64,000 bases of DNA from an uncultured Dehalococcoidia bacterium (GCA_951812395.1 CATOSD010000002.1:248001-312000); one strand, 5' to 3'. Shown: positions 24,880 through 34,152, counted from the stretch's first letter. Notes: generated from the sequence alone by a model not told the origin. Numbers and translations: made by a program.

Positions 24880-27192
24880 TTACCCCAACTTCTCCAGCGG
24901 CGCGAAACTCAGTAGCAGCCGCTTCACGCCGTGCCCTTCCTTGAACGCCACCGTGAGCTGAAAGTCGCCTGCGGAAGGCGTGCAGCTCATCACGATGCCG
25001 TCGCCGAACGCCGGATGCCGCACCTTGTCGCCGGTCGCGTAGGCGGCTGCCGGCGCCGCGGGCTCCGCCTCACGCCGGCCTCGCACCCTCCGGCGTGCGC
25101 GTTCCACTGCCGGCCTCGCCTCGCCACCGCCGTTGGTCGCCGGCCGACGCCTCGCCGGTCTCGCGGGCGGCGCGACAGTCTGCGCGGCCGGCTTCTCGGG
25201 CGCTTCGCTCGGCGTCGCGCCTTCGATCAGTTTTCGCGGGATGTCTTCAAGAAAGCGGGAGGGATCGCTTGGCCCAGAGCCGCCCCAGAACCCCCTGCGG
25301 AACGCCCGCAGCAGGTACAGCCTCTTCTGCGCGCGGGTCACCCCCACGTAGCACAGCCGACGCTCCTCCTCGATCTCCTCGGGCGTGTCCATAGAGCGTG
25401 AGTGAGGCAATAGCCCCTCCTCCATGCCGACCATGAACACCACCGGGAACTCAAGCCCCTTGCTCTGGTGAAGCGTTATCAGGGTCAATGCGTCGGGCTG
25501 ATCCTCGAAGCTGTCCACGTCGCTCACCAGGCTCACGCCCTCCAGGAACGCGGTCAGTGCTTCCTCGATTCCGAGGTGTGTGAACTCCCTCGCCGAGCCG
25601 CGAAACTCCTGTACGTTATCCAGGCGTTCCTCGCCCCTCTCTTTGGTCTCCGCGGACTCCTCGATGTGTCGCCTGTAGCCCGTCTGCTCCAACACCGCGT
25701 CGATGAGCTCGACGAGGTCCAGCGTCCGGCTCTCCTCGTTCAGTCTGCCTATCAACTCGCGGAACCTCGTTAACGCCTGCGCCTGCGCCGGGCGGAGCGA
25801 GAAGGGTCCGCCGCCGGGTTCGCTCAGGCTCTCAATCGCCGCGTACATGGACGAGCCCCTGTCGCGGGCGGCGCGCGTCAGGTTGTCCACCGTGCGCTGC
25901 CCTATACCCCTGGTTGGCACGTTGATGACCCGGTCCAGAGCCACGTCGTCGTGCGGATTCGACACCAGCCTTAAGTAAGCCGCCACGTCCTTGATCTCCC
26001 GGCGCTGGTAGAACTTGATCCCCCCAACTATCTGGTACGCCACGCCGAACCGCCGGCAGGCCTCCTCCAGCGCGCGGGACTGTGCGTTGACCCGGTACAT
26101 GACGGCAATGTCGCCCAGCGCAAAGCCCTCGGCCCTGGAAAGCCTGTACACCTCGCGCACCACGTATTGGGCCTCGTCCTCCTCGTTGTACTCCTCGCGC
26201 ACAACGATCGGTGAGCCTACCCCGTTGTTCGTCCACAGGCTCCTCTCGATTCGCTGTGAGTTGGGGGATATGACCTTCGTTGCCGCGTCCAGTATCGTGC
26301 TTGTGGATCGGTAGCTCTCGTCGAGCGTGATGACCTTCGCCGTTGGGAAGTCCTGCTGAAAGCTGAGGATGTTTCCCACTCTGGCGTTGCGCCACGAGTA
26401 GATCGACTGGTCCGGGTCGCCCACCACCACCAGGTTGTTGTGACGCTTCGCTATGCTGCGCGCGATGGCGTACTGCGCCACGTTCGTGTCCTGGAACTCG
26501 TCGATCATGAAGTGGACGTAGCGGTCCTGGTACTTCTCGGCCACCCGGGGGAACTTGTTCAACAGCGTGTGGGTCTTGAACAACAGGTCGTCGAAGTCGA
26601 GCGCCGAGCTCTGCGCCAGCATCTGCTCGTACTGCTCGTACACCCGGTGGGCAATCTCGTCCAGGTAGTTCTCCTTGCGCAGTCCGAAGCCCTCCACTCC
26701 CACAAGCTCGCTCTTGGCCTTGGAGATAATGGAGAGCACCGCGCCTGGCGAGAACGCCTTGAAGTCCACTCCCGCCTCGGCCATGGCGCGCTTGATGGCG
26801 GCGGTCTGGTCGGCGGCGTCGTAGATGGCGAAGTTGCGGTCCAGCCCCATCACCTCGCCGTCTGTTCTCAGCAGCCGGGCGCAGAACGAGTGGAAGGTGC
26901 CCACGGCAAGACCGGAGCTTCGAAGGCGCCATCCCAGCAGGGGAGCGGCGGAATCGTCTTGGCTCGTGCCGAAGAGCCGCGATTGCATCTCCCGCGCCGC
27001 CTTGTTGGTGAAGGTCAGGGCGGCTATGCGGTAGGGGGATACACCCGCTCTGCCGATGAGGTAGGCGATGCGGTGGGTGATGACGCGGGTCTTGCCGCTT
27101 CCCGGCCCGGCCACGATGAGCAGCGGCCCGTCGATGGCCTCCACCGCCTCGCGCTGGCGGTCGTTCAGTCCCGCGAGTGGGTCGGCAGGCAT
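24880..27192 (-). CDS. pcrA: ATP-dependent DNA helicase PcrA/UvrD
   Basis: This is a superfamily 1A 3'-5' helicase for nucleotide-excision and mismatch repair and for clearing replication obstacles. All SF1 motifs are present: the Q motif LNDRQREAV, motif I AGPGSGKT, Ia LTFTNKAAREM, II IDEFQDTN, III VVGDPDQSIYSWR, IV around YRVNAQSRALEE, V TLHQSKGLEFPVVF and VI YVGVTRAQKRLYL. The C-terminal tail holds a Pro/Ala/Arg-rich linker and a YATGDKVRHPAFGDGIV Tudor-like domain, as in PcrA, which binds RNA polymerase. The ATG at 27192 lies 7 nt after the speE stop, so it is the third gene of a speD-speE-pcrA unit. The length of 770 is normal. Confidence 0.96.
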   Translation of the reverse strand: MPADPLAGLNDRQREAVEAIDGPLLIVAGPGSGKTRVITHRIAYLIGRAGVSPYRIAALTFTNKAAREMQSRLFGTSQDDSAAPLLGWRLRSSGLAVGTFHSFCARLLRTDGEVMGLDRNFAIYDAADQTAAIKRAMAEAGVDFKAFSPGAVLSIISKAKSELVGVEGFGLRKENYLDEIAHRVYEQYEQMLAQSSALDFDDLLFKTHTLLNKFPRVAEKYQDRYVHFMIDEFQDTNVAQYAIARSIAKRHNNLVVVGDPDQSIYSWRNARVGNILSFQQDFPTAKVITLDESYRSTSTILDAATKVISPNSQRIERSLWTNNGVGSPIVVREEYNEEDEAQYVVREVYRLSRAEGFALGDIAVMYRVNAQSRALEEACRRFGVAYQIVGGIKFYQRREIKDVAAYLRLVSNPHDDVALDRVINVPTRGIGQRTVDNLTRAARDRGSSMYAAIESLSEPGGGPFSLRPAQAQALTRFRELIGRLNEESRTLDLVELIDAVLEQTGYRRHIEESAETKERGEERLDNVQEFRGSAREFTHLGIEEALTAFLEGVSLVSDVDSFEDQPDALTLITLHQSKGLEFPVVFMVGMEEGLLPHSRSMDTPEEIEEERRLCYVGVTRAQKRLYLLRAFRRGFWGGSGPSDPSRFLEDIPRKLIEGATPSEAPEKPAAQTVAPPARPARRRPATNGGGEARPAVERARRRVRGRREAEPAAPAAAYATGDKVRHPAFGDGIVMSCTPSAGDFQLTVAFKEGHGVKRLLLSFAPLEKLG

Positions 27193-27199
27193 CGGCGGC

Positions 27200-28129
27200 C
27201 TAATCGACGAAGATGGGGTTGTCGCGCGTTATCGTCCGCGTCTCGGCGGCCAGGGCGGCCCGCATGTACTTGGGCAACGAGAACATGCCACGATGCGTTA
27301 TGCCGTCGTAGTAGCGCAGCTCGCCGTCGACTCTCCGCGCGATCTTGGCGTCCACCTCGTCCGCCCCCAACGCCGTCGGGTCCGGCCCCAGCGAGCCCAG
27401 CGCGAAGCCCCACGTGGAGCCGAACGACGGCACGAACGCCTCGCAGGCGTGGAACTGCGGGAACACGGCGCCGATGGTGTTGGCCACCGCGGAGAAGCAC
27501 TGCTCATAGAAGGCCGGCCCGGTCGGGCCGGCCTGCGCCACCATGATGCCGCCCGGATTCAGGCGACGGCGCAGCAGCCGGTAGAACTCCTCGGTGTAGA
27601 GCATCAGCGCGGGCCCCTCTTCCAGCGGATCGGGGACGTCGATGATGGCCACGTCAAAGCTGTGGTCGGTCTGCTCCAGGTATGCGTAGGCGTCCGCGTG
27701 GATAAGCTCGAGCCTCGGGTCGTCGAAGGAGCCCCGGTGGAAGTCGGGCAGGTGTTGCCGGCACAGTTCGACCACCTCGCGGTCCAGGTCCACCATCACC
27801 GCGCTCCGGACCGTATTGTGCGCCAGCGCCTCGCGGGCCGTCGCGCCCTCACCACCGCCCGCGATGAACACGTCTCGCGGGTTGGGGTGCGCCAGCATGG
27901 CCGGATGCGTCAGCGCCTCGTGGTAGATGAACTCGTCCACCGCCGTGGACTGGGTCTTGTCATCCAGAATGAGGCTGCGGCCGAAACAGGCCGTTTCCTG
28001 AAGCGTGACGTGCTGGTATGCTGTACGGCCCTCGTAGAGCATGCCGACCACCCGTTCCGCCTGCACCAGGTCGGGCGTGATGGTCTCGTAGTGCCACGCG
28101 CCTTCTCTGAGGCGCTCCTGGACGCTCAT
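27200..28129 (-). CDS. speE: Polyamine aminopropyltransferase (spermidine synthase)
   Basis: SpeE transfers aminopropyl from decarboxylated S-adenosylmethionine to putrescine or a related diamine. The substrate-site motifs are AVDEFIYHEALTHPAML and VFIAGGGEGATAREAL (the dcSAM loop). The catalytic Asp lies in IIDVPDPLEEGPALMLYT. At 309 residues from the ATG at 28129 it has the normal length; the first 26 codons of a longer frame lie inside speD and are rejected. The ATG overlaps the speD TGA as ATGA, so the two genes of the pathway are translationally coupled. A variation, DVPDP instead of the commoner DSTDP, may affect amine preference, as in longer-polyamine synthases. Confidence 0.95.
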   Translation of the reverse strand: MSVQERLREGAWHYETITPDLVQAERVVGMLYEGRTAYQHVTLQETACFGRSLILDDKTQSTAVDEFIYHEALTHPAMLAHPNPRDVFIAGGGEGATAREALAHNTVRSAVMVDLDREVVELCRQHLPDFHRGSFDDPRLELIHADAYAYLEQTDHSFDVAIIDVPDPLEEGPALMLYTEEFYRLLRRRLNPGGIMVAQAGPTGPAFYEQCFSAVANTIGAVFPQFHACEAFVPSFGSTWGFALGSLGPDPTALGADEVDAKIARRVDGELRYYDGITHRGMFSLPKYMRAALAAETRTITRDNPIFVD

Positions 28130-28509
28130 CGGGGCACTTCGACAGGCGACGCGACTCGCCGCTGGATGAAGCCCCGCTTGACCTCTTTCAGGGTGGGATT
28201 GGCGCACTCGAGCCTATCTATCAGCAGCGCGGCGGCCTTGTGCGGGCTGAAGTCCTCCCCGCAGGTGAAGATGTCAACCGCGGCGAAGCCGTACTCGGGC
28301 CAAGTGTGTACGCCCATGTGCGACTCCGCTATGGCCAGTATGCCTGTTACGCCCACGGGCTGAAACTTGTGAAAGGTCTCGCCGACTATGGTCGCTCCAG
28401 CCTCGCTCGCCGCGCTCATAAGCGCCTGCCTGACGTGCTCCACATCGTCGAGCAGCGCCGGGCTGCAGTCCTCCAAGTCGAGTAACAGATGCGTCCCTAG
28501 CGCATTCAA
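28126..28509 (-). CDS. speD: S-adenosylmethionine decarboxylase proenzyme
   Basis: SpeD decarboxylates SAM to give the aminopropyl donor used by SpeE. The short 127-residue form is the prokaryotic class 1B type, which self-cleaves between Glu62 and Ser63 in IAESHMGVHTWPE to make the pyruvoyl group from Ser63. The other catalytic residues, the His of SH and the Cys in DIFTCGED, are present. The start is a TTG at 28509 with AGGTGA just upstream; no ATG is available in register. Its stop overlaps the speE start by 4 nt. The order speD-speE-pcrA on one strand suggests one transcript. Confidence 0.95.
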   Translation of the reverse strand: MNALGTHLLLDLEDCSPALLDDVEHVRQALMSAASEAGATIVGETFHKFQPVGVTGILAIAESHMGVHTWPEYGFAAVDIFTCGEDFSPHKAAALLIDRLECANPTLKEVKRGFIQRRVASPVEVPR

Positions 28510-28611
28510 TCACCTACCCTCCGTTCGTTCTTCCGGGATTGTTTGGCTGGTGAGCTAAAACTGAGATTATACATGAACGAAGGGCGTGATGCGACGCGCG
28601 GCAACGCGCGG

Positions 28612-29079
28612 CTAGTCCGCCACTTCGACGATTACCTCGATCTCGATGGGGATGTTGTTTGGCAGCGATCCCATGCCCACCGCCGACCGCGCGTGCTTGC
28701 CCTTGTCCCCGAACACCTCGACCATCAGGTCGGAGCAACCGTTGGCTACGGCGGGTTGCTGTGTGAAGTCGGTCGCGGCGTTCACCATGGAGAGCAGCTT
28801 CACAACCCGGTTCACGCGGTCCAGGTCGCCCAGTTCCCCCTTGAGACGCGCCAGGATGTTGATGCCGGTAAGGCGCGCCGCCTCGTAGCCCTCCTCCACG
28901 CTCAGATCCTGGCCCACCTTGCCGGTCGGCGAGGTGCCGTCGGGCCGGGCCGCCGGACCGAGACCCGCCAGGTACAGCAGGTTGCCGGTTCGCACCGCGG
29001 GCACGTAGTTTGCCATCGGCGCCGGGGAGTCTGGCAACTCGATCCCCATCTCTTCAAGTTTCGCTTCGATCGCGGACAT
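28612..29079 (-). CDS. RidA/YjgF-family protein
   Basis: RidA-type trimers hydrolyse reactive enamines and imines released by PLP enzymes. The 155-residue protein belongs to the longer YjgH/RidA-like branch: LEEMGIELPDSPAPMANYVP, NLLYLAGLGP, GYEAARLTGINILARLKGELGDLDRV, and a C-terminal GMGSLPNNIPIEIEVIVE, where canonical RidA has the R-x-x-V-x-V-x-x-LP-x-x-x-x-VE motif. The Arg that binds the carboxylate in RidA is replaced in this region, so deaminase activity is uncertain, as for many non-RidA subfamilies. It is a single leftward gene between speD and repeat copy B. Confidence 0.85.
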   Translation of the reverse strand: MSAIEAKLEEMGIELPDSPAPMANYVPAVRTGNLLYLAGLGPAARPDGTSPTGKVGQDLSVEEGYEAARLTGINILARLKGELGDLDRVNRVVKLLSMVNAATDFTQQPAVANGCSDLMVEVFGDKGKHARSAVGMGSLPNNIPIEIEVIVEVAD

Positions 29080-29229
29080 CGCTTCCTCCTATCTGATGTG
29101 GCCACTGCTGTGGCCGCCGCCAATTCTATCTCAAAACAGCCGGTATGTGAAACCGGACGCTGCTACGCGATGTTGAGTCAGATTGCCTGGCGCCCCCTCC
29201 CACCGTTGGTCTCGCTCCCCGCCCATTCG

Positions 29230-29800
29230 GCAAGCTCAGGGCATGCTTCCACGGGGACAGGCTTCGCGGGAACGCAAAATCTGTTCTATTCTGCGACATT
29301 CTGTGCGACTCCTAGCTGGGAGTGTCGGCGGTCGTGCGCAATTCTGTAATGTCGGCGTGTGCACTTCGGGGCAGAAACGTCACGCCGCGTGACAGAGTAG
29401 GACAGGGGGCGGAGCAGGGACACTCGGCCGTGTCTTCTATGCCACAGGGCGCCCACAAGGGACGCCCCTACGGATGCCTGCAGCTTACCCCCGCTGGAGG
29501 TAGGCTGCCCGGGCCGCAGGGTCGGTCCCTCGCGTAAGCGATGTTAGCACGTGTGTGCGTATAATTCCAGAGGGGTGGCGAAATTGCGGGATCGAGGCGG
29601 ATTGGTGGGGAGAAACGGCGCAGGTGTGGGGACGGGTAGGACGTCCGTGGGGTTGGATGGGCCAGGGCCGGGAACGGGTGGCGCGCGAGAGTGACGCTTT
29701 TTTCCTGGTACAGGCGCGAATGGGGTCGGGTGTGGACGAGGCTGTGCGGCCGGGGTGTGCGTTGGGGCGTCCGGGGGACAAAGGCTGAGCGACGTGGCGA
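29230..29800 (+). repeat. Dispersed long repeat, copy B
   Basis: This stretch between RidA and the VOC gene is colinear with the reverse strand of 5140-5755. Shared words include TTCTGCGACATTCTGTGCGA, GACTCCTAGCTG, the palindrome GTCACGCCGCGTGAC plus AGAGTAGGACAGGGGG, GGTGGGGAGAAAC, and GAGAGTGACG before a T-run. It contains a short common MAG-type palindrome half (GCCCACAAGGGACGCCCCTAC). The remaining 29800-30026 holds scraps of other repeats (CTGAGCGTAGCCGAA) and no gene. The element appears non-coding. Confidence 0.75.
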
Positions 29801-30026
29801 ACGCAAGGCACAGGCCGCAGGCCCAGGGTTGCGGACGGGGACAGGCTGTTGGCGATGGAGGCGGTTCTCCCTGAGCGTAGCCGAACGGTCTGAGTTGCTT
29901 CGATAGGCTCAGCATGACAATCGAAACACCCCGCTGTCGGCCCGCTTTGTGCCGGACGCGCCGCCCGTGATACATTCGGCCTGTCCGACACCTGCGGCAC
30001 GACGACGCCCAATCTAGGAGAACCCA

Positions 30027-30422
30027 ATGACTACACGTGACGACGCCATCAGGCTCAAGCGGGTGAACCACCTGACCTACAACGTGACCGACAAAGACCG
30101 AGCACTCCGCTTCTGGGAGGACGTCCTGGGAGTGAAGCGGATTCCCAGCCAGGTGGACCGCGACCACATCATCTGGCTGCAACTCCCCAGTGGGGCCATG
30201 GTGCACCTGGTGGAAACGCCGGACGGCCCATCGGCGCCCTCGCACCACGGCGCGTTCGAGGTGGACGACATCGAGTCCGCACAGGCCGCGCTGCGCGCCC
30301 GTGGCATTGACACGACCGACATCACGACCCGCAACGACGGACAGCGCGTCTTCTTCATCGAAGACCCCGACGGCAACCGCATCGAAATCTGCACAAAGTC
30401 CGGCTTCGGCGTGCTGGTGTAG
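30027..30422 (+). CDS. VOC-superfamily (glyoxalase/dioxygenase-like) protein
   Basis: This is a metal-dependent vicinal-oxygen-chelate protein of 131 residues, with one pair of beta-alpha-beta-beta-beta modules. The first module begins RVNHLTYNVTDKDRALRFWEDVLGV, with a probable His ligand. The second has HHGAFEVDDIESAQAALRARGI, ending FFIEDPDGNRIEIC, where the Glu of EI is the usual last ligand. Substrate assignment (lactoylglutathione, fosfomycin, extradiol catechol) is not possible from these residues. GGAGA lies 6-10 nt upstream of the ATG. It is a single gene following repeat copy B. Confidence 0.87.
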   Translation: MTTRDDAIRLKRVNHLTYNVTDKDRALRFWEDVLGVKRIPSQVDRDHIIWLQLPSGAMVHLVETPDGPSAPSHHGAFEVDDIESAQAALRARGIDTTDITTRNDGQRVFFIEDPDGNRIEICTKSGFGVLV

Positions 30423-30425
30423 GCC

Positions 30426-30475
30426 AATCCCCTCTCCCTCGAGGGAGAGGGACAGGGTGAGGGTGACGGGGGTGA
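30426..30475 (+). repeat. Hairpin repeat, CCCTCTCCC variant
   Basis: CCCTCTCCCTCGAGGGAGAGGG is followed by ACAGGGTGAGGGTGA. It is a sister form of the CTTCCCCCT repeat, placed 5 nt after the VOC stop codon, and could act as a bidirectional terminator hairpin without a T-run. Confidence 0.7.
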
Positions 30476-30579
30476 GGCCACCGCCCGCATTGCCGTAGGG
30501 GCAGGCCCTGTGACATTTGTCCCAACGGCTTTCAGGTGTAGTAAGATGAATACGACCCTAAGACGTGCGTAGGTGAGCG

Positions 30580-30783
30580 ATGACAATGGATGCCAGGCTC
30601 GATACGGTGGAAGGTCGGGTGGAGGAGCACGCGGCGGCAATAGCTGACCTGCGGGAGGGCCAGCGTGAGATCCGCAACATGCTGGCCGCTATGAACAGCC
30701 GAATCGACCGTTTATTCCTCGCCATTCTGGGCATAGGCGCGGCGCAAATCGCGCTGCTCATCACGCTCATATTTCGCAACTAG
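30580..30783 (+). CDS. Small coiled-coil protein with C-terminal membrane helix
   Basis: The 67-residue protein has no enzyme family that I recognise. Residues 4-45 form an amphipathic coiled coil (LDTVEGRVEEHAAAIADLRE), followed by one membrane helix, LFLAILGIGAAQIALLITLI, and a short tail. This matches a common type of small tail-anchored bacterial protein seen near phage, Uma2 or toxin genes. AGGTGAG lies 3 nt before the ATG at 30580. The codon pattern and heptads argue that it is real in spite of its size. The neighbours give no hint of function. Confidence 0.6.
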   Translation: MTMDARLDTVEGRVEEHAAAIADLREGQREIRNMLAAMNSRIDRLFLAILGIGAAQIALLITLIFRN

Positions 30784-30922
30784 AGGTGGTCGACAACAAG
30801 CCCAAACATCCCCGTCAACCGGAATCCCTTCCCAACCACCGTAGGGGCAAGCATCGTGCCTGCCGGGGTCTCGTGCCCCTTCGTACCCTTCGTGGATAAA
30901 CGAGAATGGGGCAACGCACCCC

Positions 30923-31975
30923 CTACGCGAAGGCCAGCACCCGCGCCGGGTTGTCCACGAGTATGGCCCGAATGTCTTCGCGCGTGAATCCTCTCCGGCG
31001 CATTCGCGGCACGATCCGCTCCATGATGTAGCCGTATCCGTGGCCGCCGTACTTCGCCAGACGGTGCTTGGTGCAGATGTCATGGGCGATGACTATCTTG
31101 TCGCCGAAACCCTCATCTACCAGCCGCTTGATCGTGTCCAGGCGCGTGGAGTCGCTGGGCATGTCGATGTTCGACAGAGGGTAGTACGAGGTCTCGATGC
31201 CGAACAGGTCCCACTCCAGGTAGCAGTCGGCCGCCGCCAGGTCCAGTAGCGAATCGATGTCGAACATGGTGCGGTCGAGGTGGCCCATGATGACGCGCGA
31301 CAGGTTGGCGCCGGCCATCGTGAGCACGTCCAGAATCTCGAACGGCGCCTGGTCGCTGCGTCCCGGGTGTATCAGAATGGGCGCGCCCGTTACGAGCTGC
31401 GCGGCCGCGGCGGCCCGCAGCACCTTGCGCTCGTTCGGCGTGAGCGGCCAGGTGCACCCGATCTCGCCGATGATCCCCGCGCGCACCCCCGTGTAGTCCA
31501 CGCCCTCCCTGATGTCCTCCACGATCCGCCGCGCGATCTCCAACTCGCTGCGCATATCCATGTCCGCGGGATGAACGGCGTCGACGTAGTAGCCCGCCCC
31601 CATGACGATGTTAACTCCGGTCGCGCGGGAGATGCGGGCCAGCGCCAGTGGGTCCCGCCCTATCCCCAGCGTCGTGGCGTCAACTATCGTGCCGCCCCCG
31701 TGCCTGGCGAACAGAGCCGCCTCGGCGATGGCGGTGTCCTCGTCCGTCAGCAGCAGGTTGTCGTGGTAGCTGTAGTAGTCCTGCCTCACGCGCCCCAGGT
31801 TCTCGATGGTGATCGGCTCGTACACACGCCCGAGGTCGGACGCCTCCTCCGGCGGAGTAAACATGCACAAGAAGTTGATGAGCAGATGCTCGTGGGTCAT
31901 GGTGGGTCCGAGCGCCTCGGGCGATACCGGCCCGAGCACTGTTTGCGCCATTCCGCTAAGCTCGCTCAACGACAT
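30923..31975 (-). CDS. Phosphotriesterase-like metal hydrolase (paralogue 1)
   Basis: This is an amidohydrolase-fold enzyme of the phosphotriesterase/lactonase group. The binuclear metal ligands can be placed: H-x-H in TMTHEHLLINF, the bridging Glu in IIGEIGCTWPLT (Glu in place of the carboxylated Lys of true PTE), His in PILIHPGRS, His in VIMGHLDRT and Asp in IVIAHDICTKHRL. Glu at the bridging position points to the PHP/lactonase branch, so lactones are likelier substrates than organophosphates. The ATG at 31975 has GGGAGA upstream and is preferred to a start at 32014. It overlaps the upstream phosphatase gene by 20 nt. A relative lies at 40419-41375. Confidence 0.88.
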   Translation of the reverse strand: MSLSELSGMAQTVLGPVSPEALGPTMTHEHLLINFLCMFTPPEEASDLGRVYEPITIENLGRVRQDYYSYHDNLLLTDEDTAIAEAALFARHGGGTIVDATTLGIGRDPLALARISRATGVNIVMGAGYYVDAVHPADMDMRSELEIARRIVEDIREGVDYTGVRAGIIGEIGCTWPLTPNERKVLRAAAAAQLVTGAPILIHPGRSDQAPFEILDVLTMAGANLSRVIMGHLDRTMFDIDSLLDLAAADCYLEWDLFGIETSYYPLSNIDMPSDSTRLDTIKRLVDEGFGDKIVIAHDICTKHRLAKYGGHGYGYIMERIVPRMRRRGFTREDIRAILVDNPARVLAFA

Positions 31976-32570
31976 TTCCGTTCTCCCTGGCTGTAGATTG
32001 TGGGGCGCCGTCACCCGGCCCGCCCCGTAGGGACGCCTCGAATCGCCTTAGCTGGTCTAGCTGGGGCGGCATGATGTGAATGAACGGGCGCGTTTCGCGT
32101 ATGAGCGCGACCGCGTCCTCCAGCGTATACCCCCGGCTGATAAAGTAAGCCGCGGCCATCGTGGGCGCCCGGCCTATGCCCCCGCCACAGTGGATGTACA
32201 CGCTCTCCCCTTCCGACACCGCGCCGTCCACGAACTCGACGCCGCGCCGTAGATGCTCGAGCGTGGGCGCCTCGTCGTCCACGGTCGGCAGATGGCAGTA
32301 GTGTTCCGGCGCAAGCCCGTGCTCGGCGTCGTCGAACTCGACCCGCATGTTGACGCAGTAGCGCACGCCCATCTCTGTCAGCCGGCGCAGCCCGGCCTGC
32401 CGATACTGCGGCCCCACCAGCACCCCCGGCGCCACCAGGCTGTACTTGATCATCGGCGTCCCGGTGACCGCGGGTATGCCGCGCCCATACAGCCAGAGCA
32501 GCGAGGTTCTCAGTCCGTCGCGCCTCAGCCGCTGCACGAAAATCGATGGCATCCTTGCCAGTATTCCCAT
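31956..32570 (-). CDS. Dual-specificity / tyrosine phosphatase-like protein
   Basis: This is a cysteine-based phosphatase fold. The P-loop HCGGGIGRAPT fits H-C-x5-R-S/T, and a general-acid Asp can be placed in LPTVDDEAPT. After the catalytic core, YTLEDAVALIRETRPFIHI resembles the helix after the P-loop in dual-specificity enzymes. The N-terminal 45 residues are basic and hydrophobic without a clear signal peptide. It may act on phosphoprotein, phosphoinositide or phosphoglyceride. The end overlaps the phosphotriesterase-like gene, and xseB lies 61 nt upstream, so it sits inside a leftward operon-like row. Confidence 0.85.
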   Translation of the reverse strand: MGILARMPSIFVQRLRRDGLRTSLLWLYGRGIPAVTGTPMIKYSLVAPGVLVGPQYRQAGLRRLTEMGVRYCVNMRVEFDDAEHGLAPEHYCHLPTVDDEAPTLEHLRRGVEFVDGAVSEGESVYIHCGGGIGRAPTMAAAYFISRGYTLEDAVALIRETRPFIHIMPPQLDQLRRFEASLRGGPGDGAPQSTARENGNVVERA

Positions 32571-32631
32571 CGGTCTAGTCTAGCTCCAGCCGTATGCCGG
32601 CCCCGTGCCGGCGCGATTTTCGTCGGCCGCG

Positions 32632-32919
32632 TCAGTCGTGCTCGTTGTCCTCGTCGTCGGACATGTAGGGGCCGCTGTCCTCCCTCATGCCCATCTGCTC
32701 GCCGTAGGACGTGCGAATGCGCGAGATTCGCAGCTCTGCGGAGCTCAGGATTTCGTTGCACACGCGGGCGAGCTTGACCCCGTCCTCGTACAGCTTCGTC
32801 GCCTCCTCCAGGCTCAGCCCCCCCGACTCCAGCGAGCGCACAGTCTCCTCCAGCCGGCCCAGCGCCTCTTCGAAGCTGAGGCTCTCGATGTCCGTCTTCC
32901 CATTAACTTCCGGTTGCAT
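32632..32919 (-). CDS. xseB: Exodeoxyribonuclease VII small subunit
   Basis: XseB is the helical small subunit that binds the XseA coiled coil in exonuclease VII, which degrades single-stranded DNA in both directions. The conserved core SFEEALGRLEETVRSLESGG, then LSLEEATKLYEDGVKLARVCNEIL, matches the family. The 95-residue length includes an acidic tail (SDDEDNEHD) beyond the usual end. The start overlaps the end of xseA by 17 nt, giving translational coupling and the subunit ratio expected for the complex. The phosphatase gene follows 61 nt downstream. Confidence 0.95.
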   Translation of the reverse strand: MQPEVNGKTDIESLSFEEALGRLEETVRSLESGGLSLEEATKLYEDGVKLARVCNEILSSAELRISRIRTSYGEQMGMREDSGPYMSDDEDNEHD

Positions 32920-34120
32920 CGTCGCCTCCAGCGTGCACGTCCGTCACGCTTGCCTCCGCCGAGCCGCGGCCGAACATCAACTCCACCGCGTCGCCCGGCG
33001 AAAGCTGCGAATAGTCGGTCACGATTCTACCACTTTCAGGCGCGGTTACTATCGAGTATCCTCGCCGCAATATGACACTGGGATTGAGCGCCGTCAGCCG
33101 CGATCTCAGCCCCTCCAGCCGTTGCGCCTCCATCTCGGCGTTGTGCTTGGCGTGCGCCCCGGCCGCCCGCAGCGCGTCGTCCACGCGCTGCCTCAGCCCG
33201 TCCACGTCAGGGCGCGTGCGGCCCAGCCGCGCCTCTAGCTGCCGCGCCGTCTCACGTCCCACCGCTGCCCGGCCCGATGCCCACGTGTGCAGCGCTTGGA
33301 CCGCGCCGGCAATCTGCCCCGCGAGCTCGACCGCGCTCGGCGCCGCCAGCTCCGCGGCGGCGGATGGAGTGGCCGCGCGCACGTCGGCCACCATGTCCGA
33401 TACTGTGACGTCGGTCTCGTGGCCTATCGCGCTTATCACCGGAGCGCGGCAGGCGTACACCGCTCTCGCCACCGGCTCCTCGTTGAAAGGCCAGAGGTCC
33501 TCGAGCGAGCCGCCACCGCGCGCCAGAATCACCACGTCTGTCGCCGGCGCTTCGTCGAGCGCGTCGAACGCCGCCACGATGTGTCCCGCCGCCTCCGCGC
33601 CCTGCACCTGCGTCGGCGCCAGCACCAGGTCCGCGATGGGAAAACGCCGCCCTACAACCGTCTGTATGTCGTGCCACACCGCGCCCGACGGCGACGTGAC
33701 CACGCCAATCCGCTGCGGAAACCGCGGCAGGCCGCGCTTGCGCGACTGGTCGAACAGGCCCTCGCTTTCCAGCTTGAGCTTGAGCTGCTCCAGCCTCATC
33801 TGGAGCTCGCCCACGCCCTCCGGCTGCGCGACGTCGGCCACGAGCTGCACCTCGCCCCGCTGCGCGTAGATGGACACCCGCCCGTGCACCACGACCGCCG
33901 CGCCGCTGACAAGGTGCTGCATCCCCCGCGAACGCTGCCGGAACATGACGCAACGTAGCTGGGACCTGTCGTCCCTCAGCGTGAAGTAGGCGTGACCGGA
34001 CGCCGCCCGCGTGACGTTCGCGACTTCTCCGCCGATCCAGATGTCCGCGAGCAGTTCGTCCGCGTCGAGCAGGTCACGCAGGTGGGAGGTTACTTGAGAG
34101 ACCGCGTAGTAAATGGGCAT
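32903..34120 (-). CDS. xseA: Exodeoxyribonuclease VII large subunit
   Basis: XseA is the catalytic subunit of exonuclease VII. Domains in order are: an N-terminal OB fold (about residues 1-100; SQVTSHLRDLLDADELLADIWIGGEVAN), the catalytic region with GVVTSPSGAVWHDI, LARGGGSLEDLWPFNEE and ISAIGHETDVTVSDMVADVRAATPSAAAE, a helical coiled coil, and the C-terminal segment with ILRRGYSIV and SPGDAVELMFGRGSAEASV. All family signatures are intact and 405 residues is a normal length. It is preceded by efp after a 109-bp gap that contains a hairpin repeat, and it overlaps xseB. Confidence 0.96.
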   Translation of the reverse strand: MPIYYAVSQVTSHLRDLLDADELLADIWIGGEVANVTRAASGHAYFTLRDDRSQLRCVMFRQRSRGMQHLVSGAAVVVHGRVSIYAQRGEVQLVADVAQPEGVGELQMRLEQLKLKLESEGLFDQSRKRGLPRFPQRIGVVTSPSGAVWHDIQTVVGRRFPIADLVLAPTQVQGAEAAGHIVAAFDALDEAPATDVVILARGGGSLEDLWPFNEEPVARAVYACRAPVISAIGHETDVTVSDMVADVRAATPSAAAELAAPSAVELAGQIAGAVQALHTWASGRAAVGRETARQLEARLGRTRPDVDGLRQRVDDALRAAGAHAKHNAEMEAQRLEGLRSRLTALNPSVILRRGYSIVTAPESGRIVTDYSQLSPGDAVELMFGRGSAEASVTDVHAGGDDATGS

Positions 34121-34152
34121 GAATCGTGCCGGGCCGACTCCATTCGTAGTAG